A stretch of DNA of 64,000 bases from Polytrichum commune (GCA_950295325.1 OX485803.1:58541554-58605553), one strand, 5' to 3'. Positions 48,346 through 59,852 are shown, numbered from the stretch's first letter. Notes: generated by a model not told the origin, from the letters alone. Translations and numbers: made by a program.

Positions 48346-49500
48346 CAAACAATAGTAACAACAAAAATATAGGATGGTATATATGACAATAAACCTTTCA
48401 CAAAAGAACTTTTTGATGTTTGTAGAGAACTCCTTGATGCTTGTAGCACTTGTACCAACAACCTCTGTTGGTTCTTCTAAAGTATGCAAAGATTCCAATA
48501 GAGGAGAAACCATAGAGTTGAATATTTTCTTAATATGATCAATATCCAATCAAATGGCATCTTGTATCACGATGCTCATGCCACATAAAATTATACAATG
48601 TAAATACGTTGGAATGATGGAAAATGACAGTACGTGAAATAATTCAATTCGCAAATAGCTCAATATTAGAGACATCTAGATCAATAACATAATGCTTTGG
48701 CCAAGAGCATATTTTGATGAAGCATTGCAAAAAACATTGGGATTTCTTTCAGACATCTTGTGGTGACAATTGCTACTTCATTCGAAGTAACAACCCACAA
48801 GATTGGCCGGATGTGTGGACTATTCTAGTGTCTCCAAGCAATGACCCTCTATATCCTATGATCATCCAAATGCATCACGTTCATCCCACAATCCTTCATT
48901 CATGTGAACTACCATTCTTCATCCATGCAAACTACCTTAAATGTATCCTAAGTCCATCATTTCATTCTTCACTAACTATTCTTTCATCCAACCTAAATCA
49001 TCTTAACTTCATCAAAAATTCTATCGTCATACTTAGTACATTCATCTAGTAGATCAGAGAAGAATAATCAACCTATTAACCTCATTGTCATTCAATTATT
49101 AACAATTGGTTACATTCAGAGAATTTACTCTGACCTAAGGTAATTTCAATTATAAATACATATCCCCCTCGTTATTAATTTCAATTGGGCGTGTGATATA
49201 TCTTTGGAGAGCTATTGACAAGGCTACTCAAAACAAACACCAAAGAACCAATCCTAGAACGTTGGGATAAACTCATATCATGGTTGGACTACAAATAAAC
49301 ACTACCACAACCACAATTCTTAGACAAAAATTTAGAAATTCCTAACTAATTCATTCCAGTTCAGAATTGGACATGTAAGGTGTCATCGGAAAGCTTTTGG
49401 AGTGAACTATGTGGTCTAATTACTAACACTTTAAAAACCATTAAAAATATGCAATATATCTACTACCGCAAAGAGGGGTTGGCTCAAGATACCTAAATTC
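48346..49500. other. AT-rich DNA downstream of the decayed transposase-like gene
   Basis: A 111-codon frame at 48714-49049 (+) begins with CKKHWDFFQ and W-rich sequence, and could be the worn tail of the same element, but no motif confirms it. (CAAA)n occurs at about 48340. No ends were found. Confidence 0.35.
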
Positions 49501-49530
49501 CACCAATTTCCACACCAGCCATTCTTGGTT

Positions 49531-49625
49531 GGGTTGGCCGAGTGGTGGACAAATTAAGAGTTAAGTCACCCTTCCAAGGAATAGTACTTAGATGGGTGAC
49601 CTTTTGTCACCCTCCAAGCCAATAC
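49531..49625 (+). mobile_element. 5S-rRNA-like internal-promoter sequence (5S-derived SINE or TRIM remnant)
   Basis: AGTTAAGTCACCCTTCC, AATAGTAC and TTAGATGGGTGACC at about 49559-49602 appear in the order and spacing of the A box, intermediate element and C box of a eukaryotic 5S rRNA gene, with the C box best kept. Upstream, TTGGCCGAGTGGT (49534-49546) also resembles a tRNA Leu/Ser-type A box. The 5' and 3' thirds of a real 5S rRNA are absent, so this is not a working 5S gene. 5S-derived sequence inside mobile elements is known from 5S-SINEs and from Cassandra-type TRIM LTRs. No LTR pair or target duplication was found here. Confidence 0.55.
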
Positions 49626-50170
49626 TCCGATCAACGCTAAAGCTACTATCTCTAATCACTAACTTTATCATTAACTATATTTCTATTTATTATCTCTATC
49701 TCTACATCATGCCTCTAAGTTCTAAGCCTCAAACGCCGCAAAATCCTCAACAACCAGCCATAGAAACAATATCAATACAACCAACAAAACTTGGAAACGG
49801 CAAATGACTATGGCCTTCACTCCAAAATCTGCATATCCACACAACATTTATCCAACAATGTTTACAAACCTTTTTTATTTGACATTAACTTTGTTAACAT
49901 TAAATGAAAGGATACGCCTACAAGGAACACCACCATCTATATGGAAAGAGTATGATAATGAGCATGGCTCTAACCTTCGCGGACTACACCCCTCCAACCA
50001 CAAAGATCTGGTCGTCTCTAAATCTAATGGTTAATATCAGACTACACATTCTTCTTCTAAACCCTTAAATTACAAGGTCTTCATTCACCGCACATTCACC
50101 GCCCTCTTAATCCAACCGCCTTCATCTTCATCTGCTTACGTCTTCATTTGCTCAACACCTTTCATCCGCA
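49626..50170. other. Pyrimidine/AC-rich DNA downstream of the 5S-like sequence
   Basis: CTATCTCTAAT-type low-complexity sequence and two short plus-strand frames without motifs. Confidence 0.4.
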
Positions 50171-50175
50171 CAACG

Positions 50176-50241
50176 CCTTCATTTGCATACGTTTACATCC
50201 ACACAATGCCTTCATTTGCATACGTTTTCATCCGCACAATG
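50176..50241. repeat. 33-bp tandem repeat, two clean copies plus degenerate flanks
   Basis: CCTTCATTTGCATACGTTT followed by WCATCCRCACAATG occurs at 50176-50208 and 50209-50241. Related but eroded units extend upstream to about 50100. Confidence 0.85.
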
Positions 50242-52837
50242 CCTTGCCGGATCTTCAAGTATTATCTAACCATCTGACAATACCAATTGTTTGATTTTAA
50301 TCTAATTCCTAACATTTAATTTCCTTCCTTAACTAGGCAATGAGCCTTAATCCAAACTGCGAGCGGTTTGGGTTGCTCACACACCTCTTCATAGAATGCC
50401 ATGTAATTGTTGTTGCAATTGTTTGGCATCAGCCACAGTATTGTAGATGACACCACTCTTATATGAATTGAAAGTGAATATAACATCAAATGTAGGAAGT
50501 AGCAAAGAGGTTGGACCAATATCACCCATATGGGCATGTCCGATAGATTTTGCAAATGCCCACAATAAATAATCAGTAGTTAGGTCCACGAAGAGAAGAT
50601 TACTAGCATGCAAAATGAAAAACTTAGTGCATTAACCACAAACATAAGCCTCTTTGCCACACAAATTCATGTTAGACAGAAATAGCGTGTTAATATATGT
50701 CCAATTATGCAAAGGGACAGAGTGGTACTCATCTATATATTTGATCTTAGCCTTCCTTTGTTAGTTGTCAAAAGCACATAATACCAAAATTATACCATTA
50801 TCAACCTATAAATTGCAATAATATAAGATGCCCCAATTCCAATTTTTATTGTTGTATTCATGGCAATGAGGAACATAGCCTCCAAGAACTTGAGGAATTG
50901 GAAGACCAAACAAAGTTGGCCCGAAAAACACTTGGAATTTTCTTCTACAAGAATCACATAAGGCACCTGGAAGATGCTAATGAAAATAAATAAACAACAT
51001 AATCAAGAAACAAAGATTGATTCGCTCTTAGTTATGCCACTTTCCAAGATCTTAGGGTAACAAGAGTGTTGAACCAATGCTCTAGCCAAGTTGAGTATGG
51101 TTTGTTGCCCAACCCTCATGTGCATGATGTTTGGCTTGTAATGATGGGGTTTTTTAATTTGACTTGTGTTGGAGGCCTCCACACTGGAAGAGGGTGGGTT
51201 TAAAGTTACTCATTTTGAGGAATACAATGTGGTCCACCAAGGAAGTCTCATTATAAAGCACCTAACTAATCGGAATGGGAAGTTACAGTACAACTTTTGA
51301 ACCCCATCTCCATCGAATGGTACTTGTCCGTTTATTCAAAATAGACATTGTCCACAGAGAGGGTGGACTTGACTCCTCTTTAGGATGGCAACATCTATGT
51401 TGTGTGCAACCAAGACAATGTTACCCCTAATAAACATTACCATACAACAATCAGTGTGCACCCTAGATGCTCATGCGCATCTTCCTCAAGATGCACAACT
51501 CTAGCATTGGTGGACAACAACCATATGCTCCGTGCAAACACATGAACAATTTATTTTATCGGTAGTGTGTGCAAATAAAGATGAGAATAAATTCATCCAC
51601 AATAGTATGTGGAGTCCTACTTCTCTTCAAAAACGTTTTAGTTGTGATCCTATTGCTTAGGTGGACAATATATTTATAGGGGTAGTTCCAAGATGTTAGT
51701 ATCAATATGTAACATCTAGTACGTGTTGTAATACATAATGCTTTACAAAACTTACACTAAATATTATATTTATTGTCATAGGGTGTGCTATGTCATTGTG
51801 GTAACTTTTGAATGACACTTGTTATGAATCTATTTAGAAGTACTTTTATGAATGGCCAGAATTTGGATGAAATTGTGCCAATTGTTGAAACATAATTTTG
51901 TATATTCTACATCCTAACATTTATATAATGAAAAATTGTCATGGATGATTAAAATTTGGATGGAAATCCACTTAGTAAATGACAATAATTGCATTATTGT
52001 AATCTACAACGTCCAAAGTGTCCAAAGTGTTTTACAAGAAATGACAAAATGTTAGGCTTACATTCAGTGTTGGTGAAAATACACGGGCAGTTTACAAATA
52101 GCATTGGCCAAGACAATTAGAATTTGTGACCCTTAATACAATATGTAGTGTATTGTTTTGAGGAAAGAATGTCTCCCCAAACCAACCAACTATAAATATG
52201 TTTGCGAAAACCCAATTAACAAAGAAAAAAGAAAAAAGAAAACACTATGCAATTGCATCGCACATTGGAACCCAAATATTCATCAAAATTAAATTAATCA
52301 TGACTAATTATATGGTTTTCATTGGATTTGAGGGGAGTAAAACAAAAAATTCCAAGCATCCCCAAAAAATAAAAATAGATTCATGCAACATTTAAGGAAT
52401 ATCTTCAGGGAGCTCTAGAAAATTCCAAGCAGATCTGAAATTTTTCTTAGATAGTAACAAAACATTTTTTTGTTTGCCCAAAAACTATAGGCCTATATAG
52501 AGACCTACAAATCTACAAAAATAGGCTTGAAGGGTCCGCTCACATGAGTCTACTCGTGTTTTAGTCACACACATTTACCAATCAACTCTTCGTAGAGGGT
52601 AAGTATCTACCTTGCAACCTCTGGATCTACTTGGCCCTTCATAACGTCAACCATTTTTTATTGCTTGGGCCTAAGGAATGTACCAATCTTCTCTACAAGG
52701 GCATCTCAATTTGCTAGTGACCTCACATCTAAGCCCCCATTTTGAAGCCTTCTATTGGTAGCAAACCACTTTGCACCATAAATTCTATGTTTTTCCTATG
52801 TCACATGTACATACATGCATAGTCCTATCCATGGACG
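50242..52837. other. AT-rich gene-free DNA
   Basis: Only short frames; none with a motif. No terminal repeats or RNA genes recognised. Confidence 0.45.
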
Positions 52838-53451
52838 TGCAAATAGACATGACATGGCCCTTGCCCATCATGTCATGTCATAAATGACGTGACGTCACTT
52901 GATGTGGCAATTTTTTTCATTGCATCAATGTTATTTTAGATTATTCTTTTTTCTTTTTGGGTTGACTGCTTCAGTTGATTACTACTAATAGTCAACTAGC
53001 TAGTCAACTACTCTAACTTGATTACTCCTAGTAGTTTACTAGCTAGCTAATTGCTCTAAGTCGACTACTCCTAGTAGTCAACTGCTAGTAGTTATTGATC
53101 AAGTTGTTTACTCTAAGTTGATTACTCTTCATCGACTACATTAGTCATATGAAGGAGTCCATCAACTAGTTGATGTTTTAAATAATTAAACATTTTTGGA
53201 CCGTCAAATTTTGTAGCCAACAAGATGTAAAGTCTAAAGAAAATTTGAATTTTTTTTAAAAAAAAAATCTTTTGTAGTCAATTGGAAAGTAGTAGTTGAC
53301 TTAATAGTTGATCACATTGTTGATTAGGGGGTTGATTGCGTCAATTCACCTCAGAACAAATTATTGGACTTACCCCTCATTGACAAGACATTTTTGAATT
53401 CAACGTTACATCGTGATGCAATGTGATGGTCGCTGACATGAAATTCATGGT
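52838..53451 (+). repeat. Dispersed repeat family B, copy 3 (full length)
   Basis: It starts GGACGTGCAAATAGACATGA with CATCATGTCATGTCATAAATGACGTGACG, has many AGTCAACTAG/GTCGACTACTCC words in the middle, and ends ACATCGTGATGCAATGTGAT...CTGACATGAAAT. Its architecture is the same as 24693-25312. The palindromic middle (CTAGTAGTCAACT and complements) may be the result of slippage. Confidence 0.6.
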
Positions 53452-53554
53452 CCTACAAATCAAATCCAATCATGCAAAACGTTACCAAAACCCATTTATC
53501 ATTTCAACTAGTCATCAAACTAACGACCGTGCAACGCTTTTCAACAGCTAAACT

Positions 53555-53951
53555 CTACAAGCACAAATACACACTTGCTTCAAATTCGTCAACTGTTAGG
53601 CCAATTTGATACACCGCAATGTCATTGTCAATCTCAACAAGCTCTGCTGCTATTGCAATGGCGAATAAATAATGCAGACGCAATGACATAGAATTTGGGC
53701 AGCCATTAACAACATCTAGAACCGAATAATGAGGGAAAGGTTTGAACTGAGAAGTTGAGGGGAAGCCCCAAACTTTCAAAAGCTTCATGCATTTTTTGAA
53801 ATCGGCCCTCAATTCCTGGAGCTCTCTCCATATTCCTGTGATGATCTTGTGAATGTCTATTGGGAGCCATAACAATTCTCTTGCAATGAAGGGAACGTGC
53901 AAACTCCACCATCCAAGAATCAGCCCATAATTCCTTGTGGGATAACCTCAA
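53555..53951 (-). pseudogene. Anonymous coding-like segment, possible gene fragment
   Basis: On the minus strand, a frame of 115 codons (53902-53555) and a frame opening at 53951 overlap in base-balanced DNA surrounded by AT-rich repeats. The first contains WRELQELRADFKKCMKLLKVWGF and a Leu/Ala/Ile-rich stretch before the stop. Codon use looks more gene-like than the neighbours, but I recognise no family. It may be a captured gene fragment, a decayed gene or chance. Confidence 0.2.
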
Positions 53952-54508
53952 CGTGCTTGGACCCCATTATAAAGTTATTTTTCCCAAGGAGAATCCTGTA
54001 TACAAATGACAAAATATAAAGCTTTCAACAACAACATCTTATTTTTCTGTCTCCAAAGCCATGTTAAGAAGAGTTAAGAATGTCCTCCATATAGCAAGAC
54101 GTTCTTGAAGAGCTTCATCACAACTCCTCATGACCCTACCTTGATTGAGTTCTAAGTTCTAGCTTATGTTGAAAGACTCGCGTACTTTTCTCTTGGTTTC
54201 GACACTAAATTCCATGTGAGATCCTACACGGCCCCAACCAATTCCTTCCAAAAATGACTATGTTTTTCCGGGAGCTACACTACATGATAAACTATCTTTT
54301 AACATACATGCTATTTTTTAGTGTCTCAAAGTCTGACACTGCCCAACATCCCAAAACATGTTATTTATTAGTCCTCCATGCCTTTGCCATTCAATGCTTC
54401 ACATTCTCACCCGCATCCATGTCACCTTCGTCGAAATCAACCAACCATTTGTAGTCAAAAGACGAAGGACCTAAGTTACCCTCCACAACATACCCAATTC
54501 ATTTTGTC

Positions 54509-55550
54509 ACTCAAGCAACACTCACACGCACGTGGGCACCTAATGGATTTAAGTTGGCAACAAGTCCACGCAACATGGCTCAAATTGCATCATAGGCCAT
54601 CAAAGAAATGAAGTAATTACTTACCACACCGTACCTCATTCTTAATGTCGCTAAAGTAGCTATCTAGAAGTGAAGCAAGATTTGGGTACCTAAAGAATTC
54701 AAGTTGGCAACAAGTCCACACAATAGGGCTCAGATTAAATCTTTGATAAGATACAACTATTGGTTGTCAAATAACATTGCTAAGCCTCATGCTCCATCAC
54801 CCTAGGCATGAGAATAACACGGTCAAGGTCCAAAAAGGCCGTGAATACACATGTTTTGATTCTCAAAGAATGACAACCTAAGTGTCGTAGCAAGGTTTTC
54901 ATGAAACATGAATCTCCTTTTATTTAAAAATAATGAAGGAACATGAAACTTAACAATATTGTTGTGTTGTGTCACTCAAGCAACCAAATAAGAACTCAAT
55001 AGGTGGGTACCCAATAAATAAATTTGGCAACGAGTCCACACAACATTATGTCATTGCTAAGCTTCACATGCTCCTTACTTCAGGATAGAGAGTAAATCAT
55101 CTAAGCACCAAGAATAAACATATTGTGATTCTTATATAAAAAAACGTCGACGGCTTCAATCTTAGTGTTGCCATGAAACAAGACATCTATTGTAGTTAGT
55201 ATGAGTAAAGGAGCATGAGTTAGTATTGTTTGACACACATCAACATGGTCTTACATTTAACCATTGACTATCGAAACACCTTAAACATATAAGTCTTGGA
55301 CATAACTGTCTTGTGTTAGTGGAAAGTCTATACTTCTACCATTGTGGTAGATTTGCATTTTTTCACTAACACATGACATTCCCTAGGAGTCATATATTTG
55401 TATTGAAAAACAAAGTAATTACATAGTACCGTGACATACCTATATACCTAATTCCATTTGTCCCACAAGCAACCAAGATTGCAGGAAGCATGTGGTACCT
55501 AAACATATTTAATTTGGCAATAAGTCCATGCAACAGGGCCTCAAATTAAA
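54509..55550. repeat. Degenerate repeat array, four units of a GGCAACAAGTCC phrase
   Basis: The phrase CTCAAGCAA...GTGGGTACC-TAA...AATTYAAGTTGGCAACAAGTCCACACAACA...CTCAAATTAAATC occurs at about 54509-54592, 54682-54750, 54970-55047 and 55459-55550, with unequal spacers. The sequence between units is not obviously shared. It looks like an old tandem array or repeated segments of one large element. Confidence 0.6.
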
Positions 55551-55622
55551 TCATTTCTTTCTTGTTGGGATGTTCTAGTGTCATGACCTAATGCCCATGT
55601 CTATTGGTCCTTCCGTGTCTCA

Positions 55623-55625
<3 letters not shown>

Positions 55626-55654
<29 letters not shown>
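55626..55654. repeat. (GA)n microsatellite
   Basis: About 14 uninterrupted GA units. Confidence 0.95.
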
Positions 55655-55657
<3 letters not shown>

Positions 55658-57078
55658 GTGGTCCATACAAGTTGCACTTCTCCACTCTGCTCTGTTCAAC
55701 CATGCATGTAGCAGTCTCCTTGCATGTTATACAAGTTTCCTTCTTAATGAGGGCGTCCCAATGTTGGTGGTGCATGCGGTTAGATCGATCAGCTACTTTA
55801 ATTCATGGTCATCATATTTTTGCAATATGGATCGAAACATAAGTTGTATGATAAGCTCATTAACCCGTGACATGCATTTCACGATACAAAGAACATGGGT
55901 TCTTTGCCATTACAAGGTAGATTTTAAAGATCAACATCTAAGTTGTACTGCAAAGAACTAGTGGGCAACGACCCCGTGATCCTTGTAGTGTCATGTTCTT
56001 CAATATCACAAAGATCATGAGGAAAAAATTATCACCTTTTGCGCAAGATAAGTCTGATTGAGTCTGGTTGAAAAGGCAATGTGCAAATGCACTGAATGTT
56101 TTCCTATGAATCTTCAATTGCACAAAGTCACATGATGCATGAGAAAGAGAGTGGTCCGTGTTCTCAAAGTGCCAACATTCTGATATGGAAGAACTTGAAG
56201 ACAAAGAGGAGACTTAAGCCTTTCTTCCAATCCTCCCCACCCACCAGTAAGATGGTTTCAAAAAGCAAAGGTGCCCAGTTTTTAGAGGCCACCAAATCAT
56301 AGGTTGCTTTGAATAGTTCTCGTGTGTTGGATTGGTAGGGTTAGTTCTCCAGGTGGGTACGTGACAATGGCTCCCTTTCATTGTCTCCACAGGTCAAACT
56401 TGGTCGAACATCTTGATTTGCCTAGAAAGATGAACTATGTGACATATTATGGTTTCTAATGTATAGGTTCATATTCGAGTCTGAAATGCACATACATGAC
56501 TTCACTACAAAATATTCACCTTGATTCTAAAATTAGCAATCTCGACTCTCAAACTTCTCATTTGGATTTGCTAATTTGTTCATGTCAATTTTATTTTGTT
56601 ATCACATGTTTACACATACGTTGAAATCCAAGACATGTCCATGATAGGTCCACTCACCTTAGACCTTGGGCAATGCTAATTGTTTGAGCCCCACCGTCAC
56701 CTATGTAACTTGGTGTATACCAATATGTTAGAGTGTTTACATGATGTCAGAGTGTAGTTGTGGTGAGATCTGAGTCAAGATTGTTTTCAATCTACCATGA
56801 ATGTCAAAAAGGTATTTTATTGGTGCAACTGTTGATGTCTTCTAAGATGGATATCCAACTCAAGGAACACGTCATGGCCAACTACCTTGTGAGGCTTTTG
56901 CCAACCTCTAAGGATGGCATGTCTCTCATTCACATTGGTCTAAGGTTTGGGTAATTTCTCTTTGTTCTTCATAAAATTGGACGAAATCTTTCAGGGCAAT
57001 GGAACCGGGTATTATAAGGACATCTCCCATCCATTGTACACATTGGGAGGAAAATTTTAAGATACATTGTATACATTC
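55655..57078. other. Intergenic DNA, nothing recognised
   Basis: Short frames on both strands without motifs. Confidence 0.4.
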
Positions 57079-57087
57079 GTAAGGATT
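57079..57087. repeat. 9-bp target-site duplication, left copy (MULE MITE)
   Basis: GTAAGGATT abuts the left end of the MITE; the identical right copy is at 57333-57341. Confidence 0.85.
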
Positions 57088-57332
57088 GGCCAGGGATTCG
57101 TGGCACTCACTAAAAATCATCCATGCGGATGAAAAAAACACAAGAATCATCTAAATGACTATTTTTGGGCAATTTGATTCCGGAAATAGAGTCAAAGGCC
57201 CCGAATTAGTCTAGTGATGTCACATTCGAATGAATCGGCCCTCAACCCCATAGGGGGCTTTTTTTATTGGAGCCACTTCATCCACGATATCTTGGATGGA
57301 TGATTTTTAGTGAGTGCCACGAATCCCCTGCC
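57088..57332. mobile_element. Mutator-like (MULE) MITE, 245 bp, with perfect 9-bp TSD
   Basis: The left end GGCCAGGGATTCGTGGCACT and the right end on the opposite strand GGCAGGGGATTCGTGGCACT continue as identical CACTAAAAATCATCCAT, giving inverted repeats of about 37 bp with two mismatches. Both sides are flanked by GTAAGGATT (57079-57087, 57333-57341). A 9-bp duplication and ends starting with G point to the Mutator superfamily. The interior has AGGCCCCGAATTAG and CCATAGGGGGC and no coding capacity; relatives of that interior occur at 21340-21475 and 29010-29115. Confidence 0.85.
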
Positions 57333-57341
57333 GTAAGGATT
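57333..57341. repeat. 9-bp target-site duplication, right copy (MULE MITE)
   Basis: GTAAGGATT, identical to 57079-57087. Confidence 0.85.
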
Positions 57342-57564
57342 GTTTGTATACGAGGGTTGTTATGTGAGGCCTGTGAATCGTACACTCAGAAACATGGCTA
57401 TGCTAAACCTTTGTAGGGACATGTGTTTATTGATTTTGTGAAAGAAAAATAAGATATTTCTTGTCATATGATTACCAAGTTAGTCCTATTTTGTGCACTC
57501 TATTTTTATTTGTATACATATCCTAGGATATATATTGTTTTCAAAAATTGGGCATGTATACATA

Positions 57565-58047
57565 TAGTAATCTTTCACTTAAGTATGCACTTTGAACTGG
57601 AGTTGTTGGTGCGCACTTAGTTGATAGGTGCGTACTTTACTCATATCGCTTTCTAAACCCTCTAATTCGATGAATCGCAACAGGAAACGGATGAAGGGAA
57701 CCCGCTTGACCAAAGCCCAACGATGTGAAATTATTGTTGAATCTGAAAGTGCTACCGACTTCAGAGGCATTGAAGCTCTACAGAGAATTGCCCTTGACAT
57801 CAATGACCAATTGCTTTGCTCCGAATTTCAAACGGAAGTTGAACAAATATATGATGAACTGCGACGATCATTTGAGACGTTTCAACAAAATGTTAAAAAA
57901 CTGGCATTGAATATCAAGCGTAAAAAATTCATGCATTTGCGGCAAATGACTCTACATGACATGTTCAAACAATAAAGTATGAACCCTGATTTTCGTCAAA
58001 AAAATTGCGCACTTACCCGGGATGTGTACTTAAGCGGGAGATTACTG
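57565..58047 (+). mobile_element. pogo/Tigger-type internal-deletion derivative, copy 2 (483 bp)
   Basis: The left end TAGTAATCTTTCACTTAAGT (first base and two inner bases changed) and the right end on the opposite strand CAGTAATCTCCCGCTTAAGT are flanked by TA at 57563-57564 and 58048-58049. It is homologous throughout, in inverted orientation, to 22519-23013, and the deletion that removed the transposase core appears to be the same in both copies. They are therefore members of one amplified non-autonomous family rather than two independent deletions. Confidence 0.85.
57670..57975 (+). CDS. Small ORF: fused N- and C-terminal remnant of a pogo-type transposase with a terminal PIP-like motif
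   Basis: The ATG at 57670 opens 101 codons ending TAA. Residues 1-11 are strongly basic (MNRNRKRMKG), and TRLTKAQRCEII (about 11-22) resembles the start of the psq/CENP-B helix-turn-helix of pogo transposases. From about residue 24 the sequence matches the tail region of the sister copy at 22.6 kb (DELRRSFETFQ), ending KRKKFMHLRQMTLHDMFKQ. QMTLHDMF fits the PCNA-interacting pattern Qxx(L)xxhF with one weaker aromatic position, and sits at the extreme C-terminus as PIP boxes often do. The catalytic core is absent. The frame also stays open upstream to 57628 without an ATG. Whether it is expressed is unknown; it is intact here and frameshifted in the other copy. Confidence 0.5.
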   Translation: MNRNRKRMKGTRLTKAQRCEIIVESESATDFRGIEALQRIALDINDQLLCSEFQTEVEQIYDELRRSFETFQQNVKKLALNIKRKKFMHLRQMTLHDMFKQ

Positions 58048-58481
58048 TACTTGAGGATATATGTAATCTCTACATACGTATGTATATTGTTATTTTTGTT
58101 CTCCATAAAGTATTAAACTCAAGGTCATACAAGCATGTTGTCTTTTACCCAATAAAGAGTGCACCCCCCACCCCCCGGCGATTGTGGAGAAGGTTGTTTA
58201 ATTGGTTGTTGGGAAGGAACTCTATTGCTATAAAGATGGTATTGGAGGGTTTAACTCTTAAATGTCTACCTGCTCAAGAAACGAGCTTGGAAGCCCAATG
58301 GTGGACTCTTCATAGGAAATCTAAATAACTGGGTGAAATTGACATTTAAGTAGATTTGGACAAACCATTTGTTCTAAAATAATAAGGGTTGTGTACTTGT
58401 GGGGACAAAAACATCAAATGACAACAAACAAAAAAAAACAACCCAAAAACCACAACTTTGAATGTTTGAATTCCATGCTTC

Positions 58482-58705
58482 GGGGAGGCAATGGTGAAAA
58501 AAGTAGGAACTACGTGCAATAAATATAGGTTCTCATATATTGATTATGATATATGTAAAATAATTACATACACCATAGAGTGGTCTAGGTGTGTGATACA
58601 TAATTATATGTAATATAACATTTGACATATCGTCAAAAAATAACCAAAGTGATACATATAAAATACCATGGACATAAGGGACTAGATATGAAAAATCATG
58701 TATGT
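58482..58705 (+). repeat. Family G left-end fragment
   Basis: CTTCGGGGAGGCAATGG, then AGTAGGAACTACGTGCAATA, ATTATATGTAATATAACATTTGAC and GTGATACATATAAAATACCATGG match the first 230 bp of 17390-18080 in order. In this copy the G tract is only GGGGAGG, so tract length varies greatly between copies. Confidence 0.65.
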
Positions 58706-58894
58706 TGCACTTTAATTATGAGGAATGGATGGATGATTATTGATTTTTTTTTAATGCGGTGAAGAATCAAAGGATGCATGAAATCACTTTTGAGATGTTG
58801 CCTAGGGTTTCAAGAAGGTTGGGCCCTTGTCACTCCACCCTCCTAATCTTTAATGCCGAAACCTATTATCCTCTCTATTGCATTTGTTTTTCTT

Positions 58895-59275
58895 GTAGTG
58901 TAGATTGAAATTGAGATTTTTGGATTTTAGTGTGTATGGGGAGGGATTCGAGTTAGCTCATTTGAGGTTCACCCTATTTTCTTCATGTGCAAAGATTTGG
59001 GAGTAAGCTTGGGAGCGAGTGAGCGAGCGAGCGTGGAGCATGACTTTAAGGTAGATTGATCATTTAGCCATTGTCATTGAATTAGTTTCTATTCTAGTGT
59101 AGATTGAATCGAGATTTTTGGATAATGGTGTGTGTGAAGGGGTTCAAGTTAGGCTCAATTGAGGAACCAAAATTTCCTCTTGTGTAGTAATTAAGGAGTA
59201 TGCTCGGGACTACAAGAGAGATTGGAGCCTAGCTTGAAGGTAGTTTGATCACTTAGCATCCTTGATGTCACATTC
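58895..59275. repeat. Tandem duplication, unit about 199 bp
   Basis: TAGTGTAGATTGAA...GAGATTTTTGGATT...TTCGAGTTAGCTCA...AAGGTAGATTGATCATTTAGC at about 58895-59080 is repeated at about 59095-59270 (TAGTGTAGATTGAATCGAGA...TTCAAGTTAGGCTCA...AAGGTAGTTTGATCACTTAGC) with roughly 75-80% similarity by eye. Confidence 0.65.
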
Positions 59276-59629
59276 CTCTTTCAAACAAGAACAATACAAG
59301 CATGAATGCACATGAGACACCAATATTGAGAATGACATGAGACACCAACTTTCAAACTTTGTACATTACAAAATCTTTACAGCTGAAATTGAATATTATG
59401 ATTGCTATGAACTCAAACCACCCAACCATAGGAGAGACCAAATATGATCCTCTCTCCTCACCTGAGCTCTTTCATGTACCCCAAAGGCATTCCTAGTCTT
59501 ATCCATCTTTATCCATACTATATAAGATACTTGTAGAAGTCTTAAAATTTAGATTGAAGCTTACTTATCCATATGCATAGATCATTTCACCGCATGATCC
59601 TTTCTTATCTTTTGGCTCAATTACAATCC

Positions 59630-59852
59630 TCTAGGCGGAACTATCTAATTCCAACTTGATGCATTCATCCATTCCTCTAACTAAATTTGTTCATTTCCAA
59701 CTTGATCCAATCATCCATTATTCTAGTTGGAATTATCTAATTCCAACTTGATTGATTGATTGATTCATTCTTCTAGTTGGCACTCTCTAATTCCAACTAC
59801 ATTCATTTATCCATTCTTCTAGCTGGATCTAGTTCCATCTAGATTCATTTAT
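59630..59852. repeat. Palindromic minisatellite, about five units of 45-50 bp
   Basis: Units begin YTCTAGTTGGAAYTATCTAATTCCAACTTGAT and end TTCATCCATT, at about 59630, 59676, 59721, 59772 and 59817. Each unit contains the inverted repeat AGTTGGAATTA-TC-TAATTCCAACT, so every unit can form its own hairpin; the last unit is eroded. A short (TTGA)n run sits in unit 3. Confidence 0.75.

Noticed and set aside
49531-49625. Functional 5S rRNA gene
   Set aside because: Only the internal promoter region is recognisable; the outer helices of 5S rRNA cannot be formed and no T-run terminator follows at the right distance.
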